From positions 868,001-932,000 of the forward strand of contig NZ_JBNPXC010000001.1 in the NCBI RefSeq assembly GCF_050433505.1: 64,000 bases of DNA, in the 5' to 3' direction. The translations under genes were made by a program, and so were the position numbers. This stretch comes from Methanobacterium_D oryzae (GTDB lineage: Archaea > Methanobacteriota > Methanobacteria > Methanobacteriales > Methanobacteriaceae). The notes under the pieces were generated by a model. It was not told where the DNA came from. It made no database searches and saw only the letters and a program-made list of their open reading frames with translations. Positions 36,773 to 46,032 of the stretch are shown here, one piece after another; the first letter of the stretch is position 1; each line of letters opens with the position of its first letter.

Positions 36773-37855
36773 TTATAAAGTTTTTAAATGTTTGATAATT
36801 TCTGAAACCCTAGTATCCCATGAATTATTTTTTAGAAACTCATAACGTTCGCAATTAGAGTATTTCCGGTTAAAACCATTTTTAACCATATCTATCAACA
36901 AATTAAGATATTCGTGGGTATTTGAATAGAAATTTATAAATTTTGAGAAGTAATCTAATTCCTTATAATAAACTGAAATTATAGGTTTATTATAATTGAT
37001 GTAGCCATATAATTTCCCAGGATCTGCAGATTTTATTTTATTATCCACTATAAAAGGTGCGATGAGACAATCAAAATCCTTTACATAGTTATATAATTCA
37101 TTATATGGTATTGTGCCGTAGAATTTAACTTTATCATGTTTTAATTCATTTTCTAATTCACAAGGTCCAATTAAATGATATTCTATGTTATCAATTTTTT
37201 CTAACGATGCATTTATTTTTTCAAAGTCTATCCATTTGGAGATTGTTCCAACATAACCAATTTTATAAGTTTTACCTCTCTCTTTTTTAGCATCATCATC
37301 TATTATATCTCCACCAAAAGCATTTCGAATTAGCATTAATTTGTTTTTACATTTGTACTTTTCGTCTAAATTTTTAAATAAATAATTTGATGATGTAAAT
37401 ATGATGGATGCATCTTCTACAAGCTTTTTTTCTGATTCTAATATTTTTAATTTAAAATCATCATTAAAATTGAAGCCAGTTGCTTCATCCATACAATCAT
37501 AAATAATTTTGCAAGAAGTATCAGAAGGTATATAATCATATAGTTGGGGGAAAGTTATCCATATAAAATATGGATCATATTTTTTTATTAAAAATCTAAA
37601 ATAAATTTTCATATAAGCTTTATTCAAGTCATAAATGATTTTTTCTTGATATAATGGAAGACGAAACGCAGATAGAAGGTTCAGATTTTTTTCATTAGTG
37701 GTTAAACCCTCAGAATTTCCAAATAAATATTTTTTACTATAAAAATGTGCAACAGTTACATCATAAGAATCGGATAAGCCTTCAGCAATGAAATGAGGTC
37801 TTTGTTTGATCCATCTCCAATCAACATGCATTATATATAAAATTTTTTTTCCCAT
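36773..37855 (-). CDS. GT4-like glycosyltransferase
   Basis: The 360-residue GT-B fold protein begins 'MGKKILYIMHVDWRWIKQRP', the N-terminus of WsaF/TuaH-type transferases. It continues with 'KIIYDCMDEATGFNF' and 'KIGYVGTISKWIDFEKI'. The C-terminal donor motif is shortened ('DPGKLYGYINYNKPIISV', with the acidic residue of EX7E not clear). GTGAT ahead of the ATG at 37855 favours that start over GTG at 37864. It is immediately downstream of another GT4 gene (28 nt), so the two are probably cotranscribed. Confidence 0.78.
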   Translation of the reverse strand: MGKKILYIMHVDWRWIKQRPHFIAEGLSDSYDVTVAHFYSKKYLFGNSEGLTTNEKNLNLLSAFRLPLYQEKIIYDLNKAYMKIYFRFLIKKYDPYFIWITFPQLYDYIPSDTSCKIIYDCMDEATGFNFNDDFKLKILESEKKLVEDASIIFTSSNYLFKNLDEKYKCKNKLMLIRNAFGGDIIDDDAKKERGKTYKIGYVGTISKWIDFEKINASLEKIDNIEYHLIGPCELENELKHDKVKFYGTIPYNELYNYVKDFDCLIAPFIVDNKIKSADPGKLYGYINYNKPIISVYYKELDYFSKFINFYSNTHEYLNLLIDMVKNGFNRKYSNCERYEFLKNNSWDTRVSEIIKHLKTL

Positions 37856-37883
37856 ACAAATCACAAATGATTAATAAATTAAA

Positions 37884-39065
37884 TTATATTACACATTTAT
37901 AAACATCAATATATTTTTTAGCAATTTTTTCCCAGCTAAATTCATCTATAACTCTATTATATCCATTGGATGCAAGATTATCTCTCAAATCTTTGTTTTC
38001 GATTAGTTGGATAATATCTTTAGAAAGTCTGGAAATATCTTTTTCAGGAACCAATAAGCCAGTTTTATTATTTTGAATTATATCAGGGATTCCGCCTATA
38101 TCAGATCCTATAACTGGCAATTTACAGGCCATAGCTTCAAGTAAAACGACACCAAGACCTTCAGTATTTCCCTGAGAATCTACAATAGAAGGAAGCACAA
38201 ATAGATCTGATGAGTTATATAATTGTAATAATTCATAATCAGAAATATTTTTCATTATTTTAACATTATTCTGGAGATTTAACCCTTTTATGAGACTTTT
38301 AAGTTTCTTTTCAAGAGGCCCCGAACCAACTATAGTTAACTGAACATTGTTCTGTTTGTGTAACACGTTTTGAATAGCTTTTATAAGATATTCAAAACCT
38401 TTTCTCTCTATTAAATAGCCAACAGACAATATATAAAATACATCTTCATTTTTGTTGGTTTTTAAAGGCCTGTAAAAGTCAATATCAACTCCAAATGGAA
38501 TTATTCCGAATTTTTCTTTATCCAGACCCGCTTCCAAACATGAGTTCATAGTAGCAGAGCTATTAGTTATAGTTTTAGTTGAATTATTGACCAGCCATTT
38601 AAGTGCAAACAGGGTATGATAACGTTTAGAAAGATACACTTCCTCGCCATGTATTGTGTTAATATAAGGAATTCTATAGATTTTTTTCAAAAATAAAGCT
38701 CCCAAACCATTTGGAATAGGCCACTGCACATTTATAATATCCGCATCTTTAAATTTTCTAAGTGAATAAATTACATTAAACAAAAGAAATGTTAAAACCT
38801 GAAATTTAACGAGATAACCTTCTTTAACATTATCTATCATTCCAGATCTTCCACATAATTTCTGAAATCTTTTAGGATAAAAATAATTAAAACGTTCAAC
38901 TTTAATGCCTTCTAAAGTATATTTAGTTTTTTCTCCGGTATATGGGGCAAGAACATGTACTTCATGCCCTTGTTTATTTATTTCTTTCATTAATCTATGC
39001 ACAAAAATCCCATGAGGATCATCAGAGAATTCAGGATATGCAGAAGTTATGACACCAATTTTCAT
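37884..39065 (-). CDS. GT4 glycosyltransferase
   Basis: The 393-residue enzyme is a canonical GT4: 'GVITSAYPEFSDDPHGIFVH' at the N-terminus, 'ADIINVQWPIPNGLGALFL', 'IPFGVDIDFYRP', 'LSVGYLIERKGFEYLIKAI' and the EX7E donor site in 'EGLGVVLLEAMACKLPVIGS'. It is soluble and probably peripheral to the membrane. It precedes the truncated-motif GT4 by 28 nt. This pair closes the surface-glycan island. Donor and acceptor are unknown. Confidence 0.88.
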   Translation of the reverse strand: MKIGVITSAYPEFSDDPHGIFVHRLMKEINKQGHEVHVLAPYTGEKTKYTLEGIKVERFNYFYPKRFQKLCGRSGMIDNVKEGYLVKFQVLTFLLFNVIYSLRKFKDADIINVQWPIPNGLGALFLKKIYRIPYINTIHGEEVYLSKRYHTLFALKWLVNNSTKTITNSSATMNSCLEAGLDKEKFGIIPFGVDIDFYRPLKTNKNEDVFYILSVGYLIERKGFEYLIKAIQNVLHKQNNVQLTIVGSGPLEKKLKSLIKGLNLQNNVKIMKNISDYELLQLYNSSDLFVLPSIVDSQGNTEGLGVVLLEAMACKLPVIGSDIGGIPDIIQNNKTGLLVPEKDISRLSKDIIQLIENKDLRDNLASNGYNRVIDEFSWEKIAKKYIDVYKCVI

Positions 39066-39119
39066 GTTATCTTATTTAGTTTTATTTTTATCAAATTGTG
39101 TGGTTAAATTAAGTACATT

Positions 39120-39650
39120 TTATTTATTAAAATAAATTTTTTCATTCATTCGTGGAATCATAGCAGTTAAAACGCACTGCTCAGTATTTTCAGTTCTATT
39201 AAGCAAACCATTTGAAAGATAACTAACTGCACCAGTTTTTTGGCCTAAATTATCCACACCAGCCACTTTGTCCATTACATCTCCCACTTCTTTGCCTTTT
39301 AAAACCTCTTCAATTACAAGTGGAGGATATTCAAAACCAGCACTAACTCCAAGAGTTATTTTATTGCCATCAAAAATGGCACACCACTGTAAATCGATAT
39401 AACCAGTTATAGAATTTGGAATTTTCATTAATCCTGATTCTATGCCAACGCTTAAATCAAAATCATTAGAATATACGTTTTTTGCTCTATTAATAGCTCC
39501 TTGAATGGTCTGTTCTTTACCAAAAGGTTGATCAGGCACTTCTGATTCTACATCAATTCCAGTTACGTCCACTTTTCCATAGATTTTTTCTAAAATATTT
39601 TTAGTGGCATTGATTTTCACGGGATTTTTAGATCCTACAATAATTTTCAT
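39120..39650 (-). CDS. Inosine/xanthosine triphosphatase (YjjX family)
   Basis: The 176-residue house-cleaning NTPase hydrolyses ITP/XTP to keep damaged purines out of nucleic acids. It shows 'IIVGSKNPVKINATKNIL' (substrate P-site), 'VPDQPFGKEQTIQGAINRA', 'LSVGIESGL', 'DLQWCAIFDG' and 'VDNLGQKTGAVSYLSNG', the order expected for the YjjX/MJ0226-related group. Length is typical. It begins 24 nt after the CoaD-type gene on the same strand, so the two are probably cotranscribed. Confidence 0.9.
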   Translation of the reverse strand: MKIIVGSKNPVKINATKNILEKIYGKVDVTGIDVESEVPDQPFGKEQTIQGAINRAKNVYSNDFDLSVGIESGLMKIPNSITGYIDLQWCAIFDGNKITLGVSAGFEYPPLVIEEVLKGKEVGDVMDKVAGVDNLGQKTGAVSYLSNGLLNRTENTEQCVLTAMIPRMNEKIYFNK

Positions 39651-39674
39651 AATATCATTTTTAAATTGTTGATC

Positions 39675-40130
39675 TCATTTTTTAAGGACTTTACCCTCTC
39701 TATTTATTTCTCCTTTTCTTATTCTGGTTGAAGAAATTGCTTTACCATCTTCAGCAAGCACCCAATCAATAATAAATATTTCAAGTGGTTTCATTCCTTT
39801 AGAAACTCTTATTTCATTTATTTTATCTGCTGTGGGTTTCGTTTCTCTACTAACTACTATAGCTTCAATTGATGGATCATGAATTGTTGGTCCATAGGGT
39901 TCTTCTAATTTTTTTACGATATATCTTTGACCATACTTTTGCAAAAAATGATCTAAACCAGACATTCGCTCTGAACATGGATCAATATTGCCTTTTTTCC
40001 CTCCAAATTCATCAGATGTGACTCCAATTAAAACTTCATGACCTATATTAAATGCTTCATTCAATAATTTCTCATGACCTTTATGAAATCTGTCAAATGT
40101 ACCTCCGACAGCTACTTTATTAAATTTCAT
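39675..40130 (-). CDS. coaD: Archaeal phosphopantetheine adenylyltransferase
   Basis: The 151-residue nucleotidyltransferase of the CoaD/COASY type adenylates 4'-phosphopantetheine in coenzyme A synthesis. It has the T/HxGH signature in 'VAVGGTFDRFHKGHEKLL' and the C-terminal 'AISSTRIRKGEI' (ISSTxxR) motif. 'EVLIGVTSDEFGGKKG' and 'VVSRETKPTADKINEIR' match the archaeal form, which lacks the bacterial hexamer contacts. It leads a two-gene unit with the ITPase. Confidence 0.92.
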   Translation of the reverse strand: MKFNKVAVGGTFDRFHKGHEKLLNEAFNIGHEVLIGVTSDEFGGKKGNIDPCSERMSGLDHFLQKYGQRYIVKKLEEPYGPTIHDPSIEAIVVSRETKPTADKINEIRVSKGMKPLEIFIIDWVLAEDGKAISSTRIRKGEINREGKVLKK

Positions 40131-40242
40131 TCATTCTACCTTTTTATTTTTAAATATGGATAAATATTGAAAATTATTGCGTATTAAATTTTAGAGAATT
40201 TTTTCAGTTATTGTTATTATGCTTTAAATCAAATTATAAATT

Positions 40243-41802
40243 ATGCTAGTTGAGCAAAATGTGGTAATTAAAGATTTTCGAAAAGTTGATTTAAGGTTTG
40301 CATCATGTTATCCAAACCTTTATAAAGCTGCAATGTCCTCACTTGGTTTTCATATTATATATGATTTCCTAAATTCAAGGGAAGATGTTTACTGTGAGAG
40401 AGTTGTTTATCCTTATTCTGAAAGTTTGGAATCAAATAGCAAGCTTTCTGATTTTGATATAGTGAGCTTTTCACTTCAATATGAACAAGATTACTTTAAT
40501 GTGCTAAAAATGCTGAGCAAGGCTAAAATTGAAGTGAAAACAGAAAATAGAACTTCAGATGATCCATTTATAATTGCCGGTGGACCTTGTGCCAGTTCGA
40601 ATCCTTTACCAATGAGTAAGTTTATTGACTTATTTATCATAGGAGAAGCTGAAACAGTTCTTGATGAAGTTTTAGATACTTATATGGAACTTGATGATCC
40701 AAAAAAAGAAATTGATGCATTTTTAGATATAAAAGGAGTTTATGTGCCAGATAATACTGCAAAAATGGCTATTGTTGAAGATATGGATGATGCATGGCAT
40801 CCAATAAGACAAATTGTTCCAAAAACTGATGATAAAAGGTTTATCCCTGCTTTCGGGGATGCATTTCTTCTTGGAGTTTCTCGTGGATGCACAAGAGGAT
40901 GTAGATTCTGTATGGCGGGATGTATTTACAGGCCAAGAAGGGAAACATCTTTAAATAAACTTTTTAAGATTGCTGAAAAAGGTAGAAAATTAACAGGACT
41001 TAATAAAATTGCTTTAATTGGGGCTGATGTTTCCGGCTATTCTAAAATAGAGGAATTATGTGAAGGATTGTTGGAAAGAGAATTCAAAATTACAAGTCCT
41101 TCCATGAGAATAGAGGCAGTTACAGAGAATTTATTGGATATTTTACATAGAAGTGGACTTAAAACGATTACGATAGCTCCTGAATCTACATGGAATCTCA
41201 GAAAGGTTTTAAACAAACCTATTGAAGATGAAAAGATATCAGAAGTCATGCAAATGGCATTTAAAAGAAAGATGAATGTTAAATTATATTTTTTAGTGGG
41301 TTTACCAACAGAAAACATGCAAGATATCCATGAAATGGTTGAATATATAAAAAGCCTTAACAAAATGAGTAAAAGAAAAAATGCAGTTCGAATTAGTATA
41401 AATCCATTCATACCAAAACCACACACTCCTTTTCAATGGGAAAAATTTAATTTCTCTGATTTAAGGTTTAAATATGATTATTTAAATGAAAATCTCAAAA
41501 ATATAAATTTAAAGATTGAAGATCTAAAAGGAGCTTTTATTCAGCATATATTATCAGTTGGCGATGCTGAAATAGGGGATATGATTGAAAAAACCTATAA
41601 AAAGAAACTTAAATTTAAAGAATGGGAAAAAATTAATATTAATTGGAATTTAAATAATGAATTACCTTGGAAAAATATAGATATTGGGATCAAACCTGAA
41701 TTTTTAAAACAGGAATATCAGAAAGCTTTAAATGGAGATATAACTCCTTGGTGCGAAACTTTTGGATGTTATAAGTGTGGGGCATGTGATAAATTAGGTT
41801 AA
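40243..41802 (+). CDS. Radical SAM protein with N-terminal B12-binding-like domain
   Basis: The 519-residue protein has an N-terminal cobalamin-binding-like region ('FDIVSFSLQYEQDYFNVLKM', 'FIIAGGPCASSNPLPMS'). The radical SAM core has CxxxCxxC at C216, C220 and C223 ('SRGCTRGCRFCMAGC'), then 'PSMRIEAVTENLLDILH' and 'VKLYFLVGLPTENMQDIHEM'. The C-terminus ends with a Cys cluster ('WCETFGCYKCGACD') that may bind a second metal. It resembles the large TIGR03960-type family of unassigned function, possibly RNA or protein modification. There is no Shine-Dalgarno site, so it may be leaderless. Confidence 0.85.
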   Translation: MLVEQNVVIKDFRKVDLRFASCYPNLYKAAMSSLGFHIIYDFLNSREDVYCERVVYPYSESLESNSKLSDFDIVSFSLQYEQDYFNVLKMLSKAKIEVKTENRTSDDPFIIAGGPCASSNPLPMSKFIDLFIIGEAETVLDEVLDTYMELDDPKKEIDAFLDIKGVYVPDNTAKMAIVEDMDDAWHPIRQIVPKTDDKRFIPAFGDAFLLGVSRGCTRGCRFCMAGCIYRPRRETSLNKLFKIAEKGRKLTGLNKIALIGADVSGYSKIEELCEGLLEREFKITSPSMRIEAVTENLLDILHRSGLKTITIAPESTWNLRKVLNKPIEDEKISEVMQMAFKRKMNVKLYFLVGLPTENMQDIHEMVEYIKSLNKMSKRKNAVRISINPFIPKPHTPFQWEKFNFSDLRFKYDYLNENLKNINLKIEDLKGAFIQHILSVGDAEIGDMIEKTYKKKLKFKEWEKININWNLNNELPWKNIDIGIKPEFLKQEYQKALNGDITPWCETFGCYKCGACDKLG

Positions 41803-42082
41803 CTCCCATTTTCATTATATTTTTTTGAAATTAGTTTTAAGGGATATTATATAATTTTTAAATATTTCTAACCATTATAATTACTTTAACACTAACAATA
41901 ACTTAATTAATTATGATTTATTTCATAAACTCTTTTAATAGGGATAATGGATTTAATATTTTCATTTTAGGATGAATTGTAGAAACTTGAGAAATGGATT
42001 TGTATTTAGATTTTCTTTTAAATTGCCTTAAATGATAAAATAGGATAGTAATACGTCAATTTTTTCAAATTAGAGCAAAGAA
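41803..42082. other. Gene-free AT-rich intergenic stretch
   Basis: No credible gene or RNA was recognised between the radical SAM gene and the promoter of the secreted peptidase-like gene. Short frames are AT-rich and lack ribosome binding sites. Confidence 0.5.
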
Positions 42083-42090
42083 TTTATATA
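42083..42090 (+). promoter_or_regulatory. TATA box of secreted peptidase-like gene 1
   Basis: TTTATATA is preceded by GCAAAGAA, a near-consensus archaeal BRE/TATA. The same GCAAAGAATT block stands before the paralog's promoter at 43684-43693. It lies 60 nt before the proposed ATT start, giving a leader of roughly 30 nt. Confidence 0.65.
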
Positions 42091-42142
42091 TAGTAAAGTT
42101 TTATTCTTCATTAAATACCAAATTGATGTCGGAGGCGGTATA

Positions 42143-43474
42143 ATTAAATATAAATCTAAAATTCTCATGCTCTTAATCCTCCTTTCTGCATTAGTTATTA
42201 GTGCAAATGGAGTATTTGCAGCTGAATCCAGTGTAACCAATAATACAAATGTTGTTCAGGCAGCCCAATTAACTTCTACGGGCCATTCCTATACTTTGTA
42301 TCAGGTTCAAGATGCCGCAAAAAGAGTGAAAGTATACATTGAAACCAATAAAAAGCTCCCTGCTTATGTTACTATAAGCACTCAGCAAGTAAAAATGCCT
42401 GATTTCCTTTATTTGCTTGTTAGCGCTACTGTAAATATTAATAGTGGAAATACTGGATCTATATCACAGTATAGTTTCCAAAATCCATCTAGCAGCGTAG
42501 AATCACTTAAAAGTGGTTATATATATAAATCTGAGTATATTAATCTTGCAAACCAGATAAAATCAAGCATGGCGACCAATGGCAATGCACCATCATATAT
42601 TTCAACATCTCTAGGAAATGCTCGATATGAATCCTTAATTTACATGTATTCAAGGATAATAAATTATTATGGCCAAAATAAGGTTTTACCTAATTATGCA
42701 TCTCTTAATGCATGGACAGGGCCTGTAATTAGTTCTCCAACAAATGGGACAACCAACACTCCAAAAATGGAAATTATCGTGTCTGGAACTGGAGGAGATG
42801 TAACTAAAAATTCTTATATTAAAAACAACATTCCCAGCAGTCAAATAACCAGCCAGGTAGTATCTCTAGCTAAGTCAGGTACTCCGATGGTTACGTTTGG
42901 TAATGGAACTGGTCCAAAGGTAATGATTATTGCAGGAGTGCATGGAAATGAACTTCCAGCCCAAATAGCGGCCATGAAAATGATAAACTATTTGAATGGA
43001 AAAACAATTAAGGGAACAGTGTACATTATTCCATTTGTAGCCCCATCGAGTACTGCACAAAACACTCGTCTATGGAACGGTAAAAACCTTAATAGTGTAG
43101 CAAACGTTGCTGGAACTCCAACTAACCAGATAATAAATAAAGCAAAAGGATTAAAAATAAATGACCTTGGAGATTTCCACTCTACTCAACCGGGGGGCGT
43201 TCCGGGTAAAAACAGTGTTTTATGTACAAAATCTCCTACTTATGAAAGCTACAACATTGCTAAATACATTAGCAGTCAAACTGGATCTTCATTGATAATT
43301 TACAGTAAAGCAGGTGCAGAATATCCTGGAGCAGTGGAAGATGTATCTAATTTAGCTGGAATTCCTGCTGTAACTTGTGAGGTACTATCTTCTCATGGTG
43401 TAGTGGCATCTGGAAGTGTGGATAAATCATATAACCAAATGCTGAGTTTATTAAAGTATAAAAATATTTTATAA
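42143..43474 (+). CDS. Secreted M14-like zinc peptidase with pseudomurein-binding repeats; proposed ATT start
   Basis: The ~443-residue protein has a signal peptide ending 'VISANGVFAA'. Two pseudomurein-binding repeats follow at about residues 46-100 ('LYQVQDAAKRVKVYIETNKK') and 128-193. The C-terminal domain is like AstE/M14 carboxypeptidases, with zinc ligands in 'GVHGNE' and 'GDFHST' and the likely general base in 'VTCEV'. The first ATG (42167) would leave a signal peptide without its basic part. ATT at 42143, exactly 7 nt after GGAGG, adds 'KYKSKIL' and restores it, and the paralog has the same layout with ATC. It probably cuts or remodels pseudomurein peptides; the bond is unknown. Confidence 0.75.
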   Translation: MKYKSKILMLLILLSALVISANGVFAAESSVTNNTNVVQAAQLTSTGHSYTLYQVQDAAKRVKVYIETNKKLPAYVTISTQQVKMPDFLYLLVSATVNINSGNTGSISQYSFQNPSSSVESLKSGYIYKSEYINLANQIKSSMATNGNAPSYISTSLGNARYESLIYMYSRIINYYGQNKVLPNYASLNAWTGPVISSPTNGTTNTPKMEIIVSGTGGDVTKNSYIKNNIPSSQITSQVVSLAKSGTPMVTFGNGTGPKVMIIAGVHGNELPAQIAAMKMINYLNGKTIKGTVYIIPFVAPSSTAQNTRLWNGKNLNSVANVAGTPTNQIINKAKGLKINDLGDFHSTQPGGVPGKNSVLCTKSPTYESYNIAKYISSQTGSSLIIYSKAGAEYPGAVEDVSNLAGIPAVTCEVLSSHGVVASGSVDKSYNQMLSLLKYKNIL

Positions 43475-43690
43475 TATTTTTATCTTTTTAATTTTTTAAA
43501 TAGCATTTTATTTTAATTTATTTTTTTTATTTGAATTTATAACCACTATAAACATTTTTTAGATTATTTATATTCTTCTGATTTTTATAAAGAAATTTTA
43601 CTAAATATTATTTTATTTGAGTCCTAAACATTCATTTAAATCTTTAAAATGCTTAAAAGATATTCTAAGCAGATATTTATAAAGCAAAGA

Positions 43691-43700
43691 ATTATATATT
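43691..43700 (+). promoter_or_regulatory. TATA box of secreted peptidase-like gene 2
   Basis: ATTATATATT is preceded by GCAAAGA, matching the paralog's promoter block at 42075-42090. It lies 77 nt before the proposed ATC start. Confidence 0.5.
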
Positions 43701-43767
43701 TTACAAATTATATTTTATCATGAATTAATATGAAAAATTTTGTAAGGTTGTATATGGAGGCGGTACA

Positions 43768-44625
43768 ATCAACTATAAAAAAACAATTATGATTTCATTG
43801 ATGTTGCTTATGGTAACATTAATTGGTATGAATATAAATTGGATTGATACTGATAACCAAACTGTAGGAAGCTTATCAAGCTACACTGGTGTTCAGGCAG
43901 CAGGATCACCAGTATCCATGAAAGTAATTGTTAGTGGAACTGGAGGAGATGTTACTAAAAATTCGTATATAAGAAATAATATTCCTAATACGAGTATAAC
44001 TAATCAAGTAGTGTCTTTGGCTAAGTCAGGTACTCCTATGGTTGTATTTGGAAATGGAAGTGGTCCTAGAGTACTAATTGTGGCGGGTGTGCATGGAAAT
44101 GAACTTCCATCTCAAATAGCGGCTATGAAGTTGATAAATTACCTTAATGGTAAACAAATTAGGGGAACTGTTTACATAGTACCTTTTGTTGCTCCTTCTA
44201 TCACTGCAAAAAATATTCGGTATTGGAATGGCAAAAACTTAAACAGGGTCACTAATGTTGCAGGAACACCTACTAATAAAATACTAAATTTAGCTAAGCA
44301 ACTTAAGATTATGGCCCTTGGAGATTTTCACTCTACCCGGCCTGGAGGAGTTCCAGGTAAAAAAAGCGTTTTTTGCTCTAAGTCTCCATGCCCTACAAGT
44401 TATAAGATTGCTTATAATATCAGTAAACAAACAGGGTCTGCATTGATTGCTTACCCAAAGTGTGGAATAGAATATGCCGGTGCACTCGAAGATTGTACTA
44501 ATTTAGCTGGAATTCCCTCAGTGACTTGTGAGGTTGTATCTCCACATGGAACTGTGGCATCAGGAAGCGTTAGTGGTTCATACTATCAGATGCTGACATT
44601 ATTGAGATATAAAACTATGATTTAA
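43768..44625 (+). CDS. Secreted M14-like zinc peptidase paralog without binding repeats; proposed ATC start
   Basis: The ~285-residue paralog of the preceding gene keeps the peptidase domain ('VSGTGGDVTKNSYIRNNIP', 'AGVHGNELPSQIAAMK', 'ALGDFHSTRPGGVPG', 'VTCEVVSPHG') but has no pseudomurein-binding repeats. From the first ATG (43789) the hydrophobic segment lacks basic residues. ATC at 43768 lies 7 nt after GGAGG and supplies 'NYKKTI', as in the ATT-started paralog. An alternative short frame from the ATG at 43754 stops at TGA overlapping the ATG at 43789, so reinitiation is another option. The enzyme may diffuse to, or act on, released peptides. A hairpin terminator follows. Confidence 0.72.
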   Translation: MNYKKTIMISLMLLMVTLIGMNINWIDTDNQTVGSLSSYTGVQAAGSPVSMKVIVSGTGGDVTKNSYIRNNIPNTSITNQVVSLAKSGTPMVVFGNGSGPRVLIVAGVHGNELPSQIAAMKLINYLNGKQIRGTVYIVPFVAPSITAKNIRYWNGKNLNRVTNVAGTPTNKILNLAKQLKIMALGDFHSTRPGGVPGKKSVFCSKSPCPTSYKIAYNISKQTGSALIAYPKCGIEYAGALEDCTNLAGIPSVTCEVVSPHGTVASGSVSGSYYQMLTLLRYKTMI

Positions 44626-44670
44626 TTTTTAAATTAAACCTCTTAAAATTATAAATTTAGTAGATTCGGA

Positions 44671-44697
44671 AACCCTCAACATGGATGTTTGAGGGTT
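44671..44697 (+). terminator. Hairpin terminator after peptidase-like gene 2
   Basis: AACCCTCAA (44671-44679) pairs with TTGAGGGTT (44689-44697) around a 9-nt loop, followed by ATTTCATTATTTTT. It is a GC-richer stem than its surroundings, 45 nt after the stop codon. Confidence 0.65.
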
Positions 44698-44872
44698 ATT
44701 TCATTATTTTTAAATATAAAAAAAATCCATTTTACAAATAATTTATAAAAGCTAAAGATAAAACAAATATATCCTAATTATAATCTTAATCTAATTTGTA
44801 TGTTAAAAGTATTAATTATTCAAAGCATTTTGCTTTAAATTTTAATTATTAGAAAAAGTGATGGTAATATTC

Positions 44873-45994
44873 ATGTTTCAACCAGCAAAAAGATGTAAAT
44901 TAATACAACTTTCAGAAATACGAAAAATGTTTGAGCTCACACCAGAAAATGCTATTAATCTTAGTTTAGGTGAACCCGATTTTGACACACCGGAACATAT
45001 TAGAGAAGCTGTAAAACGAGCTTTAGATGATGGATTTACTCATTACACTTCAAATAATGGCATTCTGGAACTTAGAGAAGCCATATCTTGCAAATTAGCT
45101 GATGAAAATAAAGTAGAAGCAGATCCAGAAAACATAACTGTAACAGTTGGAGCTAGTCAAGCGCTCTATATTAGTCTTCAAGCACTGGTGAATAAGGGAG
45201 ATGAAGTTTTAATTCCAGATCCAGGTTTTTTATCTTATGATGCATTTGTAAAGCTTGCAGAAGGTAAAATGGTACCAATAAGCCTTAAAGAAGAAAATGA
45301 GTTTCAAATGACTCCAGATGATGTGCTTGATAAAATAACTGATAAAACTAAAGCAATAATCATGAATTCTCCTTCAAATCCGACAGGAGCAGTCATGCAA
45401 AAAGAAGATATTAAAGGTATAGCTGAAATAGCAGAAGATCATGGCATATATTTGATATCTGATGAAGTTTATGAAAAAATAATCTATGATGGAAAACATT
45501 ACAGTCCTGGAAGATACTCAGATAATGTAATAACTATAAATGCCTTTTCTAAAACCTATGCAATGACTGGGTTTAGAATAGGGTACATGGCTGCAAAGCC
45601 AGAGATAACTGAAGAATTATTGAAGGTTCACCAGTATAATGTTGCGTGTGCAAGTTCTTTATCCCAAATAGCTGGACTTGAAGCATTAACTGGCCCAAAA
45701 AAATGTGTTGGGGAAATGGTAGCTGAATTTAAAAGAAGAAGAGACTTAGTAGTTAAAAGACTCAATGAAATGGGAATACAGTTTAAAGCACCTAAAGGGG
45801 CGTTTTATGCATTTCCAAAAGTCCATAATTCATCCGAATTTGTTAATGAAGCCATAAAAGCAGGCGTAATAATTGTTAATGGCGCAAGCTTTGGAAAATG
45901 TGGTGAAGGACACTTCAGAATATCATACGCGGCAGCATACGAGAAATTAGTGGAAGCTATGGATAGATTAGCACCTATTAATCTTAAATCATAA
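44873..45994 (+). CDS. Class I/II aminotransferase (aspartate aminotransferase-like)
   Basis: The 373-residue PLP enzyme has 'LSLGEPDFDTPEHI', 'HYTSNNGILELREAI', 'MNSPSNPTGAV', 'ISDEVYEKIIYDG' and the Schiff-base Lys in 'NAFSKTYAMTGFRIGYMA'. It fits archaeal AspC-like subgroup I aminotransferases; aspartate, alanine or aromatic substrates are all possible. In-frame GTG and ATG codons lie at 44858 and 44861, but 'MFQPAKRCKLI' at 44873 matches the family start. It begins a co-oriented run with a cupin regulator 38 nt downstream. Confidence 0.87.
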   Translation: MFQPAKRCKLIQLSEIRKMFELTPENAINLSLGEPDFDTPEHIREAVKRALDDGFTHYTSNNGILELREAISCKLADENKVEADPENITVTVGASQALYISLQALVNKGDEVLIPDPGFLSYDAFVKLAEGKMVPISLKEENEFQMTPDDVLDKITDKTKAIIMNSPSNPTGAVMQKEDIKGIAEIAEDHGIYLISDEVYEKIIYDGKHYSPGRYSDNVITINAFSKTYAMTGFRIGYMAAKPEITEELLKVHQYNVACASSLSQIAGLEALTGPKKCVGEMVAEFKRRRDLVVKRLNEMGIQFKAPKGAFYAFPKVHNSSEFVNEAIKAGVIIVNGASFGKCGEGHFRISYAAAYEKLVEAMDRLAPINLKS

Positions 45995-46032
45995 TTTAAA
46001 CTTATATAACATAAAAATTAAGGGAGATTCAA

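Noticed and set aside
42126..42143. Short frame M-S-E-A-V-stop before the secreted peptidase gene as a leader peptide
   Set aside because: The paralog's short upstream frame differs in length and sequence, whereas GGAGG spacing to ATT/ATC is conserved. Kept only as an alternative.
44858..44872. Earlier GTG/ATG starts of the aminotransferase
   Set aside because: They add a short non-family tail. MFQPAKRCKLI at 44873 fits the family N-terminus and lies about 10 nt after a GTGAT site.
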